Shown: in pieces, positions 37,559 to 45,794 of the stretch
How positions within the stretch are numbered: the first letter of the stretch is position 1
Layout: every line of letters begins with the position of its first letter
NCBI GenBank assembly: GCA_963772065.1
Contig: CAVYVZ010000010.1
Location: 62,001-126,000 of the forward strand
Length of the DNA stretch: 64,000 nucleotides
From: CAVYVZ01 sp963772065
GTDB lineage: Bacteria; Acidobacteriota; Vicinamibacteria; Vicinamibacterales; UBA2999
Direction: 5' to 3'
Position numbers and translations under genes: made by a program
The notes under the pieces: generated by a model
The model's database searches: none
Told to the model about the DNA's origin: nothing
What the model saw: only the letters and a program-made list of their open reading frames with translations

Positions 37559-38713
37559 ATGCGCCGGCGCATCGCGATTTCTGTAATCGCGCTCGTCATC
37601 CTCGGGTATCTCGCAATCCCATATGCGCGGGCGCTGTCACTCATCGTCCGCGCCGCGAACATGGGCGGCACGCTCCAAGCGGTTGCCAACAACCGCGCGC
37701 ACGCCGTCACGATCGAAAAGGAGACGACGCTTTCGACGCGCCACGGCAACGTGCCGGTGCGCTTCTATCGCCCCGACGACGGCTTCGACCGGACCGTGCT
37801 GCTGGTGCCCGGCATTCACGCGATGGGGATCGACGAGCCGCGCCTGACGGCGCTGGCCAAGGACGTGGCGGGCAGCGGCGTCGGCGTGATGACCATGGCG
37901 CTGCCGGATCTGATGCGGTACGAGATCACGCCGCGTTCGACGGATGTGATCGAGGACGCCGTGGCGGCGCTGTCGCGGCGGCGCGAGCTGGCGCCGGATG
38001 GTCGCATCGGGATGATCGGGATCAGCTTCGCGGGTGGCATGTCGATCGTCGCCGCGGGCCGCCCCTCGATCCGCGACCGAGCCGCATTCGTGCTCTCGTT
38101 CGGCGGACACGGCGATCTCCCGCGCGTGATCCGATATCTGTGCACCGGCGAGGCGCCGCATGTGGAAGGCATCGAGATTCATCCTCCACACGACTACGGC
38201 GTGGCCGTGATCCTCTACGGGATGACGCCGCGCGTCGTGCCGCCGGAGCAGGTGGAGCCGCTGCGCGAGGGCATCCGCACCTTCCTGTGGGCGTCGCAGC
38301 TCACGCTGGTCGATCAGAAGCAGGCGGACGCGACGTTCGCCAAGGCGCGCGACATGGCGAAGGCGCTGCCGGAGCCGGCGGCCACGCATCTGAAGTACGT
38401 GAACGATCGCAACGTGAAGGCGCTCGGTCCCGTGCTGGTGCCTCATATCACCGACGTCGCGGCGCACGCGGCGATGTCACCGCAGCGGGCGGAGTCGGTG
38501 CCCGCGGCGCCCGTATATCTGCTGCACGGCGCCCTGGACACGGTGATTCCCACCGTCGAGTCGCATCTGCTGGCGGAACATCTGCGCAACCGCGGCGTAC
38601 ATGTGCGGCTGCTTCTCAGCCGCCTGATCACGCACGCCGAGACGGACAAGTCGGCGGCAGCCAGCGAAACGCTCAAGCTCGTCTCGTTCTGGGCCTCCGT
38701 CCTGCAACAATGA
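37559..38713 (+). CDS. Alpha/beta-hydrolase, membrane-anchored or secreted
   Basis: 384 residues. N-terminal signal anchor (RIAISVIALVILGYLAIPYA), then a hydrolase fold: HGNVPVRFYRPDDGFDRTVLL, VPGIHAMGIDEPRL, nucleophile elbow GISFAGGMS (serine in G-x-S-x-A/G), acid in LLHGALDTVIPTVES (Asp), and base histidine in LLSRLITHAETDK. All three catalytic residues are therefore placed. An unusual feature is the long 200-residue insertion/cap between nucleophile and acid. Substrate unknown. It ends 4 bp before rluB and may be co-transcribed. Confidence 0.82.
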   Translation: MRRRIAISVIALVILGYLAIPYARALSLIVRAANMGGTLQAVANNRAHAVTIEKETTLSTRHGNVPVRFYRPDDGFDRTVLLVPGIHAMGIDEPRLTALAKDVAGSGVGVMTMALPDLMRYEITPRSTDVIEDAVAALSRRRELAPDGRIGMIGISFAGGMSIVAAGRPSIRDRAAFVLSFGGHGDLPRVIRYLCTGEAPHVEGIEIHPPHDYGVAVILYGMTPRVVPPEQVEPLREGIRTFLWASQLTLVDQKQADATFAKARDMAKALPEPAATHLKYVNDRNVKALGPVLVPHITDVAAHAAMSPQRAESVPAAPVYLLHGALDTVIPTVESHLLAEHLRNRGVHVRLLLSRLITHAETDKSAAASETLKLVSFWASVLQQ

Positions 38714-38717
38714 TCGC

Positions 38718-39467
38718 GTGATTCGTCTGCAGAAGATCCTCTCGCAGGCCGGCGTGGCATCGCGCCGCGCCGCGGAGAAGCTGATCGTCGAAGGCCGCGT
38801 ATCCGTGAACGGGCAGACGATCCGCGAGCTGGGTACGAAAGCCGACGCCGCGCACGACGATATCCGCGTCGACGGCCGGCGCATCAAGGCGGCCGAGCGG
38901 CAGCGTTACATCCTCTTGAACAAGCCGCGCGGCTACGTGACGACGCGGAAGGACGAGAAGCGGCGGAAAACGGTCGTCGACTTGCTGGAAGGCGTGCGCG
39001 AGTACGTGTACCCCGTGGGCCGCCTCGACTACGACACCGAAGGGCTCCTGCTCCTCACCAACGATGGCGAGCTCGCGGCGCAGCTCACCCATCCGCGGCA
39101 CGGCGTCGAACGGACGTACGAAGCGCACGTGGCCGGCAGGCCGGACGAGCGGGCGCTCGAGAAGCTGCGAAAGGGCATCGCACTCGACGGCCGGCGCACG
39201 CAGCCCGCCGAGGCCCGGCTCCTCAACGAGGATCGCGATGCGAACGGCGTGCTGCTGATCACGATCCGCGAAGGACGCAACCGCCAGGTCCGTCGCATGT
39301 GCGAGGCGGTCGGACACCCGGTGGGTCGCCTGAAACGAACGAAGTTTGGACCGATTGGAGATCGGCGCCTGCCCACCGGGGCGTGGCGGGACCTATCCGC
39401 CGAAGAAGTGAGGAAATTGAAATCCCTGGCGACCAGGAATGATCAACGACCTCCCCGATCTCCCTGA
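38718..39467 (+). CDS. Pseudouridine synthase (RluB/RsuA family)
   Basis: 249 residues. Isomerises uridine to pseudouridine in rRNA. N-terminal S4 RNA-binding domain (MIRLQKILSQAGVASRRAAE, GRVSVNGQTIRELGTKA), then the synthase domain with the catalytic Asp in VGRLDYDTEGLLLLTNDGEL, GVERTYEAHVAGRPDE and GRNRQVRRMCEAVGHPV. The match is best to RluB/RluE-type enzymes (23S) but RsuA cannot be excluded from these motifs. GTG start at 38718, 4 bp after the hydrolase. The C-terminus (RNDQRPPRSP) overlaps the convergent scpB by 25 bp. Confidence 0.92.
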   Translation: MIRLQKILSQAGVASRRAAEKLIVEGRVSVNGQTIRELGTKADAAHDDIRVDGRRIKAAERQRYILLNKPRGYVTTRKDEKRRKTVVDLLEGVREYVYPVGRLDYDTEGLLLLTNDGELAAQLTHPRHGVERTYEAHVAGRPDERALEKLRKGIALDGRRTQPAEARLLNEDRDANGVLLITIREGRNRQVRRMCEAVGHPVGRLKRTKFGPIGDRRLPTGAWRDLSAEEVRKLKSLATRNDQRPPRSP

Positions 39468-40141
39468 TCTCCCTGTGAATGCTCCTGTGAATGTTCCTGT
39501 GAATCCTCCTGACCTCCCTCATCCAGGGGGAGCATCTCCTCCGCGGGCGTCTGCTCCACCAGTCCGGCGGGAGGCTCGAAGCCGAGCGCGTCGGCCATGT
39601 CCTCGATCGTCGGCAGGTCGCCGAGATCCTTGAGACCGAAGCGGATCAGGAACTCCTTCGTGGTCGCGTACATGAACGGCCGTCCCACGACGTTCTTGCG
39701 GCCGACGATCTTGATCAGGTGACGCTCGAGGAGCGTCGACAGCACGCCGGAGGTGTTCACACCTCGGATGTCGGTGATCTCGAGCGCGGTCACCGGCTGA
39801 CGGTACGCGATCACGGCAAGCGTCTCGAGCGCCTGCACCGACAGCTTCTGCGTGGTGCGCTCGTGAAACAACCGCCGCACCCACTCGTGCAGCTCCGGCC
39901 TCGTCGTGATCTGATAGCCGCCGGCCACCTCCACCCAGTGCAGGCCCGGCCGATTCTGATAGTCGGCGCGGAGCTCGTTGATCGCCGCCGACACGTCTTC
40001 CTTCGGTTCATTCGCAAGGAGCTTGTAGAGCATCTTCGGCGTCAGCGGCTCGGGCGACGCGAAGACGAGCGCTTCCACAATCGCCTTGAGCTCGGCGGTG
40101 GCGAGGCCGATCGGCACTTCGGCGGTCGTTTGTTCGCTCAT
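39443..40141 (-). CDS. scpB: Segregation and condensation protein B
   Basis: 232 residues. Partner of ScpA and SMC in chromosome condensation. Two winged-helix domains: ATAELKAIVEALVFASPEPL and HLIKIVGRKNVVGRPFMYAT are typical. Last about 20 residues are a Glu/Gln/His/Ser-rich repeat (EDSQEHSQEHSQGDQGDRG) that is not part of the fold and is encoded by 12-base repeats. The start overlaps the scpA stop by 4 bp (ATGA), so they are translationally coupled, giving the order trpS-scpA-scpB. Confidence 0.95.
   Translation of the reverse strand: MSEQTTAEVPIGLATAELKAIVEALVFASPEPLTPKMLYKLLANEPKEDVSAAINELRADYQNRPGLHWVEVAGGYQITTRPELHEWVRRLFHERTTQKLSVQALETLAVIAYRQPVTALEITDIRGVNTSGVLSTLLERHLIKIVGRKNVVGRPFMYATTKEFLIRFGLKDLGDLPTIEDMADALGFEPPAGLVEQTPAEEMLPLDEGGQEDSQEHSQEHSQGDQGDRGGR
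39469..39504. repeat. 12-bp repeat at the 3' end of scpB
   Basis: Three copies of a 12-mer (ccctgtgaat, gctcctgtgaat, gttcctgtgaat on the plus strand) with related flanks to about 39,530. On the minus strand each codes for SQEH, giving the ScpB tail. The region also covers the last codons of rluB and may have grown by slippage. Confidence 0.8.
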
Positions 40142-40938
40142 GGCTGGGGATCCCCAATCGGGTGCGGCGCATCCGCCGGCCGCGCGCGCTTGTAGACGCG
40201 GATCGGACCGAAGGAGCCGGACTGAAACACACGAATCAACTTGAGGCGGATCATCTCGAGGATCGAAAGAAACGTGACGATCATGAACGGCCGCGAGCCG
40301 TCGCCGTCGCTGAACAGGTCCTCGAAGCCGCACGCCTCGGTCTCCGAGAGCCGCGCGAGCAGCTGCTCGATGCGATCCTCGATCGAGATCTGTTCCGGCG
40401 GGAGAACCATTGTCGGCCGGCGGTTCGCACGCTCGAGGACGCCCTTGAATGCGGTGAGCAGGCCGAACAGATCGACTTCGAGCTCCGGCTCGTATTCGTC
40501 GTCTGCCGCGCCCGCGACGCGCGAATCGGGGCGGATGAACTGCGCGCTGCGCATCGTCTCGCGTTCGTGCAGCAACTCGGCGGCCGCCTTGAATTTCTGG
40601 TGCTCGATGAGGCGGCGAACAAGGGCTTCACGCGGATCCTCTTCCGGTTCGCCGTCGGTGGCCGCGGTTTCCGGCCTTGGCAGCAGCATCTTCGACTTGA
40701 TGTGAATCAGCGTCGAGGCCATCACCAGGAACTCGCCCGCCACGTCGAGGTTGAGCTCCTGCATCAACCCGATGTACCCGAGATACTGCTCCGTGATCCG
40801 CGCGATCGGGATGTCGTAGACGTTCACTTCATTGACGCGGATGAGGTGAACGAGCAGATCAAGCGGGCCTTCGAACGTTTCGAGCTTGACTCTGTAGGCG
40901 TCTGGAGAGGACTCGAACGGGTCGGTCTGTTCAGTCAC
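40138..40938 (-). CDS. scpA: Segregation and condensation protein A
   Basis: 266 residues. The kleisin of the bacterial SMC complex. Recognisable motif EGPLDLLVHLIRVNEVNVYD at residues 19-38 and the AGEFLVMASTLIHIKSKMLLP helix (residues 65-85). C-terminal winged-helix: RSFMIVTFLSILEMIRLKLI-like stretch near residue 220. An inserted acidic loop (ETAATDGEPEEDPREA) links the halves. It lies 2 bp after trpS and overlaps scpB by 4 bp. Confidence 0.95.
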   Translation of the reverse strand: MTEQTDPFESSPDAYRVKLETFEGPLDLLVHLIRVNEVNVYDIPIARITEQYLGYIGLMQELNLDVAGEFLVMASTLIHIKSKMLLPRPETAATDGEPEEDPREALVRRLIEHQKFKAAAELLHERETMRSAQFIRPDSRVAGAADDEYEPELEVDLFGLLTAFKGVLERANRRPTMVLPPEQISIEDRIEQLLARLSETEACGFEDLFSDGDGSRPFMIVTFLSILEMIRLKLIRVFQSGSFGPIRVYKRARPADAPHPIGDPQP

Positions 40939-40940
40939 TA

Positions 40941-41927
40941 TCAGTACCGGAGCTTGACCGCGTCCCGGACGCGCTCCATCGTGTCCATCGCGATGCCGCG
41001 TGCCTTCTTCGATCCCCCGATGGCAATCTCCCGCACGCGCTCGGGCCTGATCTGTCGGCGCCGTTCGCGCATCGGCTCGAGGAACTCATTCATGGCCTTC
41101 GCCAGCTTCGTCTTCACCTCGACGTCGCCCACCTTGCCGGCGCGGTAACGCGCCTTGAGGTCGTCGACCTCGGCCGTGTCGGCGTTGAACGCGTCATGGT
41201 ACATGAAGACCGGATTCCCTTCGACCGTCCCTGGAATGTCGGCGCGGATCCGCTTCGGATCCGTGTACATCTGGCGCACTTTCTTCGTCACCGTCTCCGC
41301 ATCATCGGTGAGGTCGATCGTGTTGCCGTAGCTCTTGCTCATCTTGCGGTTGTCGAGGCCAGGCAGGCGAGGCACGGGCGTCAGCAGCGGCTGCGGCTCG
41401 ACGAAGATGTCGCCGTAGAACTGATGAAACCGCCGCACCACTTCACGTGAGAGCTCGAGATGAGGTACCTGATCCTCCCCGACCGGTACGAACTTCGCGT
41501 CGTACATGACGACGTCGGCGGTCTGGAGCAGCGGATACCCGAGGAACCCGAGGTTCGACAGGTCCTTGTCGGTGACCTGCTCCTGCTGCTCCTTGTACGT
41601 CGGCACGCGCTCGAGCCAGGGGACGGGCACGACCATCGACAACAGCAGGTAGAGCTCGGCGTGCTCGGGGATGAGCGACTGCACGAAGATCGTGCTGCGC
41701 TCGGGGTCGACGCCACATGCCAGCCAGTCGGCGACGTTGTCGAGGGCGTAGCTCGTGATCGGGCCCGTGCTCGCGTAGTCACTGGTGAGCGCGTGCCAGT
41801 CGGCGACGAAGTAGAAGCAGTCGTACGGCTCCTGCAGCGCCGCCCAGTTCTTGAGCGCGCCCACGAGGTGACCGAGATGGAGCTTTCCCGTCGGCCGCAT
41901 GCCGGACACGACACGAGGTCTTGTCAT
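40941..41927 (-). CDS. trpS: Tryptophan--tRNA ligase
   Basis: 328 residues, full length. Charges tRNA-Trp. Class I signatures: HIGH-like HLGHLVGALKNW near residue 18 (TGKLHLGH) and KMSKS as NRKMSKSYGNTIDL (residues about 193-206). Tryptophan-binding residues GDIFVEPQPLLTP are in place. A normal bacterial TrpRS. The 270 bp upstream hold a small ORF and two hairpins (see below); no T-box or trp operator was recognised. Confidence 0.96.
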   Translation of the reverse strand: MTRPRVVSGMRPTGKLHLGHLVGALKNWAALQEPYDCFYFVADWHALTSDYASTGPITSYALDNVADWLACGVDPERSTIFVQSLIPEHAELYLLLSMVVPVPWLERVPTYKEQQEQVTDKDLSNLGFLGYPLLQTADVVMYDAKFVPVGEDQVPHLELSREVVRRFHQFYGDIFVEPQPLLTPVPRLPGLDNRKMSKSYGNTIDLTDDAETVTKKVRQMYTDPKRIRADIPGTVEGNPVFMYHDAFNADTAEVDDLKARYRAGKVGDVEVKTKLAKAMNEFLEPMRERRRQIRPERVREIAIGGSKKARGIAMDTMERVRDAVKLRY

Positions 41928-41969
41928 CTGAGTGCGGAGGTCGCCGGACGGGTGGGGTTGGAATTGCGA

Positions 41970-41989
41970 CTGGGCAAGCGAAAGCCCAG
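41970..41989 (-). promoter_or_regulatory. Hairpin in the trpS leader
   Basis: CTGGGC (41,970-41,975) and GCCCAG (41,984-41,989) with an 8-base loop, about 45-60 bp upstream of the trpS start in mRNA sense. No T-run follows, so a terminator is unlikely. A T-box leader would need far more structure and was not found. Confidence 0.25.
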
Positions 41990-42027
41990 CCTAACACAGG
42001 TTTAGCGGGATCGTGGCTGGGCAGGTG

Positions 42028-42126
42028 CTACCGCAGATGCGCCCTCGCGGCAAGGAACGCCTCGTACAGCGGAAACCCGAACTTCCGTGCGCGCCGGTAC
42101 ATCCGCCAAAAACGCAGGATGCGCAT
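42028..42126 (-). CDS. Small ORF of 32 residues between uvrC and trpS
   Basis: MRILRFWRMYRRARKFGFPL continues EAFLAARAHLR after a Tyr, 32 codons, ATG at 42126 to TAG at 42028. The composition is strongly basic and aromatic, with an amphipathic pattern (R/K on one face, F/L/W on the other). AAAAGG lies 7 bases before the ATG. It is too short for the usual cut-offs and lies in a different frame from the nearby 64-codon open frame. I recall similar short conserved peptides, but no name can be given. Could encode a leader peptide or membrane-binding peptide. Confidence 0.4.
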   Translation of the reverse strand: MRILRFWRMYRRARKFGFPLYEAFLAARAHLR

Positions 42127-42167
42127 GCTGGGGCCTTTTACGGGTTATCGGGGCGTGGCCTCCGGCC

Positions 42168-42186
42168 CTGCACCGTGTCGGTGCAG
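42168..42186. terminator. Perfect 8-bp hairpin after uvrC
   Basis: CTGCACCG (42,168-42,175) and CGGTGCAG (42,179-42,186) with a 3-base loop, starting 11 bp after the uvrC stop in minus-strand sense. The stem is perfect and GC-rich, but no T-run follows, so termination would be weak or Rho-dependent; it also lies upstream of the small ORF, which may be read through. Confidence 0.4.
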
Positions 42187-42196
42187 CGGTGAGCAA

Positions 42197-44038
42197 TTAG
42201 GAGCGAGCGAAGTAATCGATGATCACGGCGGCCGCTTTCGGCCCCACGATGGTCGCAAGCTCCTCCCGTGTCGCGCGCCGCACGCCTGCGAGGCTGCCGA
42301 ACCGCGTCAACAAGGCGCGGCGACGCCGCGGACCGATGCCCGGCACGCGATCGAGCTCCGACCGGAGGTCGCGCATCGAGCGCGCCTTTCGATGGAAGGT
42401 CACGGCGAAGCGGTGGGCCTCGTCGCGAATGCGCTGCACGAGCAGCAGTGCCGGGTCGCTTTCCTCCAGCACGATTGGCTCCGCGTCGTGCCGCGTGTAC
42501 AGCAGCTCCTCTTTCTTGGCGATCCCGACTGCAACCAGGTTGGCCAGGCCGATTCCCTCCAGCGCCTCGTAGGCGGCCGACAGCTGACCCTTGCCGCCGT
42601 CGATCAGAACGAGGTCGGGAAATGGACCGCCCTGCTCGAGGATCTTGCGATACCTGCGGTGAACCACCTCGCGCATCGCGGCAAAGTCGTCGGCTCCGAA
42701 TTCCGGCGGCGTAAAGCCGGCCCCCACATCCGAAGGCTTGTAGCGGACCCGGAACTTCCGATACTCGGCCTTCTTCATCCTTCCGTCTTCGCACACCACC
42801 ATCGACGCCACGGTCTCGCTCCCCTGGATCGTCGAGATGTCGAAGCACTCGATGCGCCGCGGGATCGCGGGGAGCGCGAGGACGCTGCGCAGGGTTTCCA
42901 GCGCCTCGAAGTGGGCCGCCGTGATCTCGTTGAATCTCGTGCGGTAGGAAAGCTCCGCGTTGCGCGTGGCGAGCTCCACGAGCGCTCGCTTGTCGCCCCG
43001 CTGGGGCACGAGAATCTTCACCCGCCGCCCGACGCGCGCCGAGAGCCACGCTTCCATCGCCTCACAGTCGTCGATCTCGAGCGGGAGGTGGATCTCCCCG
43101 GGCGGGTTGCGCAGCTCGTAGAACTGCTGGAGCGCGGCCGTGAGCACGTCGCTCTCGCTTCCCGCAACGCTCCCCGGATCCGTGGCAAGCTCGACACGCT
43201 CGACGACGCGCCCGCCGCGGGTGGCGAAGATCTGGATGGCGCCGCCGCTCGGTCCGAGCTTCAAGCCGAAGATGTCGCGATCGCCGAGGTCCGGCGCGGC
43301 GATCTTCTGCTGCCGGTCGCGGAGTGTCTGCACCGTCCGCATCGCATCGCGGAGCTGCGCGGCTTCCTCGAAGCGCTCGCCCTCCGACGCTGCGACCATC
43401 CGCCCGCGCAACGTCTCGGCGAGCTCGTCGGTGCGACCTTCGAGCAACAACTTCGTGTTCGCCACCGCCACGCCGTACTCCTCCGCGGAACAGATCTCCC
43501 GCACGCACGGCGCCGCGCACCGCTTGATGTCGTACTCGAGACAGGGCCGGGCCCGTTCACCGGTGATTACTTCGTTGCACGACCGAATGCCGAAGATCTT
43601 GTGCGAGAGCGCCATCGTGCGGCGCGCGATCTTCGCGGGCACGAACGGACCGGCGTAGTAGTCGCCGCCATGCTCCACGCTCCGTGCCACCAGCACGCGA
43701 GGAAACGGCTCGCTCGTCGTCAGCTGCAGGTAGGGATAGTTCTTGTCGTCTCGGAGCCGGATGTTGTACTTCGGCGACCGTTGCTTGACGAGGCTGTCCT
43801 CCAGAACGAGCGCCTCCATCACCGAATCGGTGACGATGACCTCGAGGTGCGCGATCTCGTCGAGCAGGGCATCGTGCCGCGGGCTGATCCCGTAGGCGCC
43901 GAGATAGCTGCGTACACGTTCGCGGAGCACCCGCGCCTTGCCTACATAGAGCGTCTGCCGTGCCGCATTCATCCACAGATACACGCCTGGCTGCTGCGGC
44001 AACCGGCTGATCTGTTCCTTGAGTTCATGAATGGGCAT
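42197..44038 (-). CDS. uvrC: Excinuclease ABC subunit C
   Basis: 613 residues. Makes both incisions in nucleotide excision repair with UvrB. N-terminal GIY-YIG nuclease (QPGVYLWMNAARQTLYVGKA at residues 16-35), UVR helix near 205-240 (VAASEGERFEEAAQLRDAMR), the RNase H-like 5' nuclease (CFDISTIQGSETVASMVVCE and IDGGKGQLSAAYEAL), and C-terminal helix-hairpin-helix (VPGIGPRRRRALLTRFGSLA). Four cysteines around residue 155-180 (CNEVIT, CLEYDIKRCAAPC) match the family's iron-sulfur/zinc motif. Divergent from the phosphatidyltransferase gene over 55 bp. ATG 44038. Confidence 0.96.
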   Translation of the reverse strand: MPIHELKEQISRLPQQPGVYLWMNAARQTLYVGKARVLRERVRSYLGAYGISPRHDALLDEIAHLEVIVTDSVMEALVLEDSLVKQRSPKYNIRLRDDKNYPYLQLTTSEPFPRVLVARSVEHGGDYYAGPFVPAKIARRTMALSHKIFGIRSCNEVITGERARPCLEYDIKRCAAPCVREICSAEEYGVAVANTKLLLEGRTDELAETLRGRMVAASEGERFEEAAQLRDAMRTVQTLRDRQQKIAAPDLGDRDIFGLKLGPSGGAIQIFATRGGRVVERVELATDPGSVAGSESDVLTAALQQFYELRNPPGEIHLPLEIDDCEAMEAWLSARVGRRVKILVPQRGDKRALVELATRNAELSYRTRFNEITAAHFEALETLRSVLALPAIPRRIECFDISTIQGSETVASMVVCEDGRMKKAEYRKFRVRYKPSDVGAGFTPPEFGADDFAAMREVVHRRYRKILEQGGPFPDLVLIDGGKGQLSAAYEALEGIGLANLVAVGIAKKEELLYTRHDAEPIVLEESDPALLLVQRIRDEAHRFAVTFHRKARSMRDLRSELDRVPGIGPRRRRALLTRFGSLAGVRRATREELATIVGPKAAAVIIDYFARS

Positions 44039-44080
44039 GGGCTACCATGGCGAGTTTTCATTCGTGCTCGCGAACCCTCA

Positions 44081-44088
44081 ATTATAAC
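44081..44088 (-). promoter_or_regulatory. Possible -10 box for uvrC in the divergent region
   Basis: On the minus strand the sequence GTTATAAT (44,081-44,088) contains TATAAT, a perfect sigma70-type -10 box. It lies about 43 bp before the uvrC ATG. No clear -35 at the right distance. Read on the plus strand, TTATAAC sits only 6 bp before the ATG of the phosphatidyltransferase (44,094), which would need a leaderless transcript. Confidence 0.3.
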
Positions 44089-44093
44089 AACGC

Positions 44094-44861
44094 ATGACAG
44101 TTACCGGGTTCATTGGAGCCGTGTGCATGTTCCCGCTGCGCGCGATCATCCGCGCGTCGGTGGCGCTCGGCATCCACCCGAATACGTTGACGCTCATCGG
44201 GGTCCTGGTGAACGTCGGCGCCGCCGTCGAGCTCGGCCGCGACCACTTCGTCATCGCCGGCGTGATCATGATCGTCGCGAACATCTTCGATTTCATCGAC
44301 GGCAAGGTCGCGCACATCACAGGCAAGGTGACCGAGTTCGGCGCCTTCTGGGATTCCACGCTCGACCGCTTCTCCGACATCGCGCTCTTCCTCGGCCTCA
44401 TCTACCTCTACGCTCACCTCCGACGGACCGACTACGTGATGGTGGCGTCGCTCGCGATGATGTTCTCGATCATGACGAGCTACGCCCGCGCCCGCGCCGA
44501 ATCGCTCATCCAGAAATGCAAGGTCGGCTTCATGGAGCGCCCCGAGCGCATCGTCCTCTTCATGATTGGCGCGTTTACCGACCGGATGGCGGCCGTCCTG
44601 TGGGTGATCCTCGTCCTGTCGATCTTCACGGTGGCGGATCGGATCTATTACACCTACCTGGTGCTGAACAAGAAGCCGATTCCGCGCGGCTCGAACCTGA
44701 TCACCAAGGTGTTCGTGCGGGGGTTCTTCTGGACCGACGAACGCGCGACGCTCGCCTACGACATGTGGGTGATCGCCATCCTGGCGTTCGTCTGGCTCAC
44801 GCCGCCGGACTGGCTGAATGATCCGACGGCGGAGGGGATGGGAATACTCGCGTTATTCTGA
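44094..44861 (+). CDS. CDP-alcohol phosphatidyltransferase
   Basis: 255 residues with several membrane helices. The family motif is D-x2-D-G-x2-A-R-x8-G-x3-D-x3-D; here it reads DFIDGKVAHITGKVTEFGAF followed by WDSTLD. All four aspartates and both glycines are kept, while the arginine after alanine is histidine. The substrate is a CDP-alcohol, most likely CDP-diacylglycerol, with myo-inositol phosphate or glycerol phosphate as acceptor; the sequence does not decide between them. Several helices are visible: residues about 6-27, 60-76 (VIAGVIMIVANIFDFIDG), 100-115, 120-140 and 165-190. The end (TPPDWLNDPTAEGMGILALF) is short. Divergent from uvrC, convergent with Ku (11 bp). Confidence 0.88.
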   Translation: MTVTGFIGAVCMFPLRAIIRASVALGIHPNTLTLIGVLVNVGAAVELGRDHFVIAGVIMIVANIFDFIDGKVAHITGKVTEFGAFWDSTLDRFSDIALFLGLIYLYAHLRRTDYVMVASLAMMFSIMTSYARARAESLIQKCKVGFMERPERIVLFMIGAFTDRMAAVLWVILVLSIFTVADRIYYTYLVLNKKPIPRGSNLITKVFVRGFFWTDERATLAYDMWVIAILAFVWLTPPDWLNDPTAEGMGILALF

Positions 44862-44871
44862 GGACGACGCT

Positions 44872-45735
44872 CTACGCTGTTTTCCGCTTCTTCCCGTTCG
44901 CGCTCTTCGCCTTCGCAACCGGCTTGGCAATCTCCGCCTTCGCCGGCTTCTTCTTGTCCTTGCTCACGGAGTCGAGGCTCCGGCGGAGCGCTTCCATCAG
45001 GTCCACGACCTTCGGCGGCTCCTGCACCTCTGGCGCGACGAACTCCTCGCCGGCAATCTTCGCGTCGATGATCTGCCGCAGTCCGTCCTTGTACTCGTCC
45101 TTGTACTCCTTCAGATCGAGCTCGCTGTCGAAGGTCGCGATCACCTGCTTCGCCAGCTTCATCTCTTCCGGCTTGACCTTCGCGGGCACCGAGCTGAGCT
45201 CCTCGATCTGATCGATGCTGCGGATCTCGGCGTCGTGGTGGAGCGTGTACATCACGAGCCCCTTCTTCTGAGGCCGGATCGCCACGAGATACTCGCGGCC
45301 GTACAACGCCACCTTGCCGATGCCCGCCTTCCCCGCCATTCCTTCCCGCATGACGGCAAACGCCTCGGCCGCCATCGGACCGTCCGGCGCCAGGTAGTAC
45401 GCGCGATCGACGTAGATCGGATCGATCGCGGTGTCGTCGGTGAACTGCGAGAGGTTGATGACGCGCGTCGACTCGACCCGGACCTTCTGCATGTCCTCTT
45501 CGCTGACGATGACGTAGCGTCCCTTTTCGAACTCGTAGCCCTTCACGAGCTCGGTGTTGGGAACCTCGCGCTCGCAGTGCGGGCACCAGCGCTTCTGCTG
45601 GATACGCGTCTGACACTCGGCGTGCAGCTGGTTGAAGGCAATGGTCGCCGCCGACTCCGTGGCCGGAAACACCTTCACCGGGATGTTGACCAGGCTGACC
45701 TTGAGGAAGCCTCTCCACGTGGGACGAACTGCCAT
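44872..45735 (-). CDS. ku: Ku protein (non-homologous end joining)
   Basis: 287 residues. Binds DNA ends as a homodimer ring and recruits the ligase LigD. Typical start MAVRPTWRGFLKVSLVNIPV and core SEEDMQKVRVESTRVINLSQ, DRAYYLAPDGPMAAEAFAVM, GYEFEKGRYVIVSEEDM. Two CxxC-like cysteines (WCPHCEREVPNTE) lie at residues 51-54. C-terminal 50 residues are Lys/Ala-rich (KDKKKPAKAEIAKPVAKAKS), the usual DNA-binding tail. No ligD or other NHEJ gene is in this window, although the neighbours (phosphatidyltransferase, membrane protein) are unrelated. Preceded by a separate promoter region of 59 bp. Confidence 0.95.
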   Translation of the reverse strand: MAVRPTWRGFLKVSLVNIPVKVFPATESAATIAFNQLHAECQTRIQQKRWCPHCEREVPNTELVKGYEFEKGRYVIVSEEDMQKVRVESTRVINLSQFTDDTAIDPIYVDRAYYLAPDGPMAAEAFAVMREGMAGKAGIGKVALYGREYLVAIRPQKKGLVMYTLHHDAEIRSIDQIEELSSVPAKVKPEEMKLAKQVIATFDSELDLKEYKDEYKDGLRQIIDAKIAGEEFVAPEVQEPPKVVDLMEALRRSLDSVSKDKKKPAKAEIAKPVAKAKSANGKKRKTA

Positions 45736-45794
45736 AGTGTTCTCCAGTATGTCTCTATCGGACAGCCGGGGCAGAAATCTTACAGCAGAGGCCG

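Noticed and set aside
39469..39504. CRISPR or direct-repeat mobile element in scpB
   Set aside because: Only three 12-bp units that encode a low-complexity protein tail.
41928..42027. T-box or trp attenuator upstream of trpS
   Set aside because: Only one short stem-loop and no T-box sequence or antiterminator; the small ORF has a single Trp codon.
42002..42196. A 64-codon minus-strand frame between uvrC and trpS
   Set aside because: Arg/Ala/Pro-rich composition and a start inside the hairpin; the 32-codon frame in another register has a better ribosome binding site and regular amphipathic pattern.
41921..44821. A 966-codon open frame on the plus strand across uvrC and into the phosphatidyltransferase gene
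   Set aside because: It is the antisense shadow of uvrC in high-GC DNA (Arg/His/Ala-rich, no domain) and then leaves the true frame of the phosphatidyltransferase.
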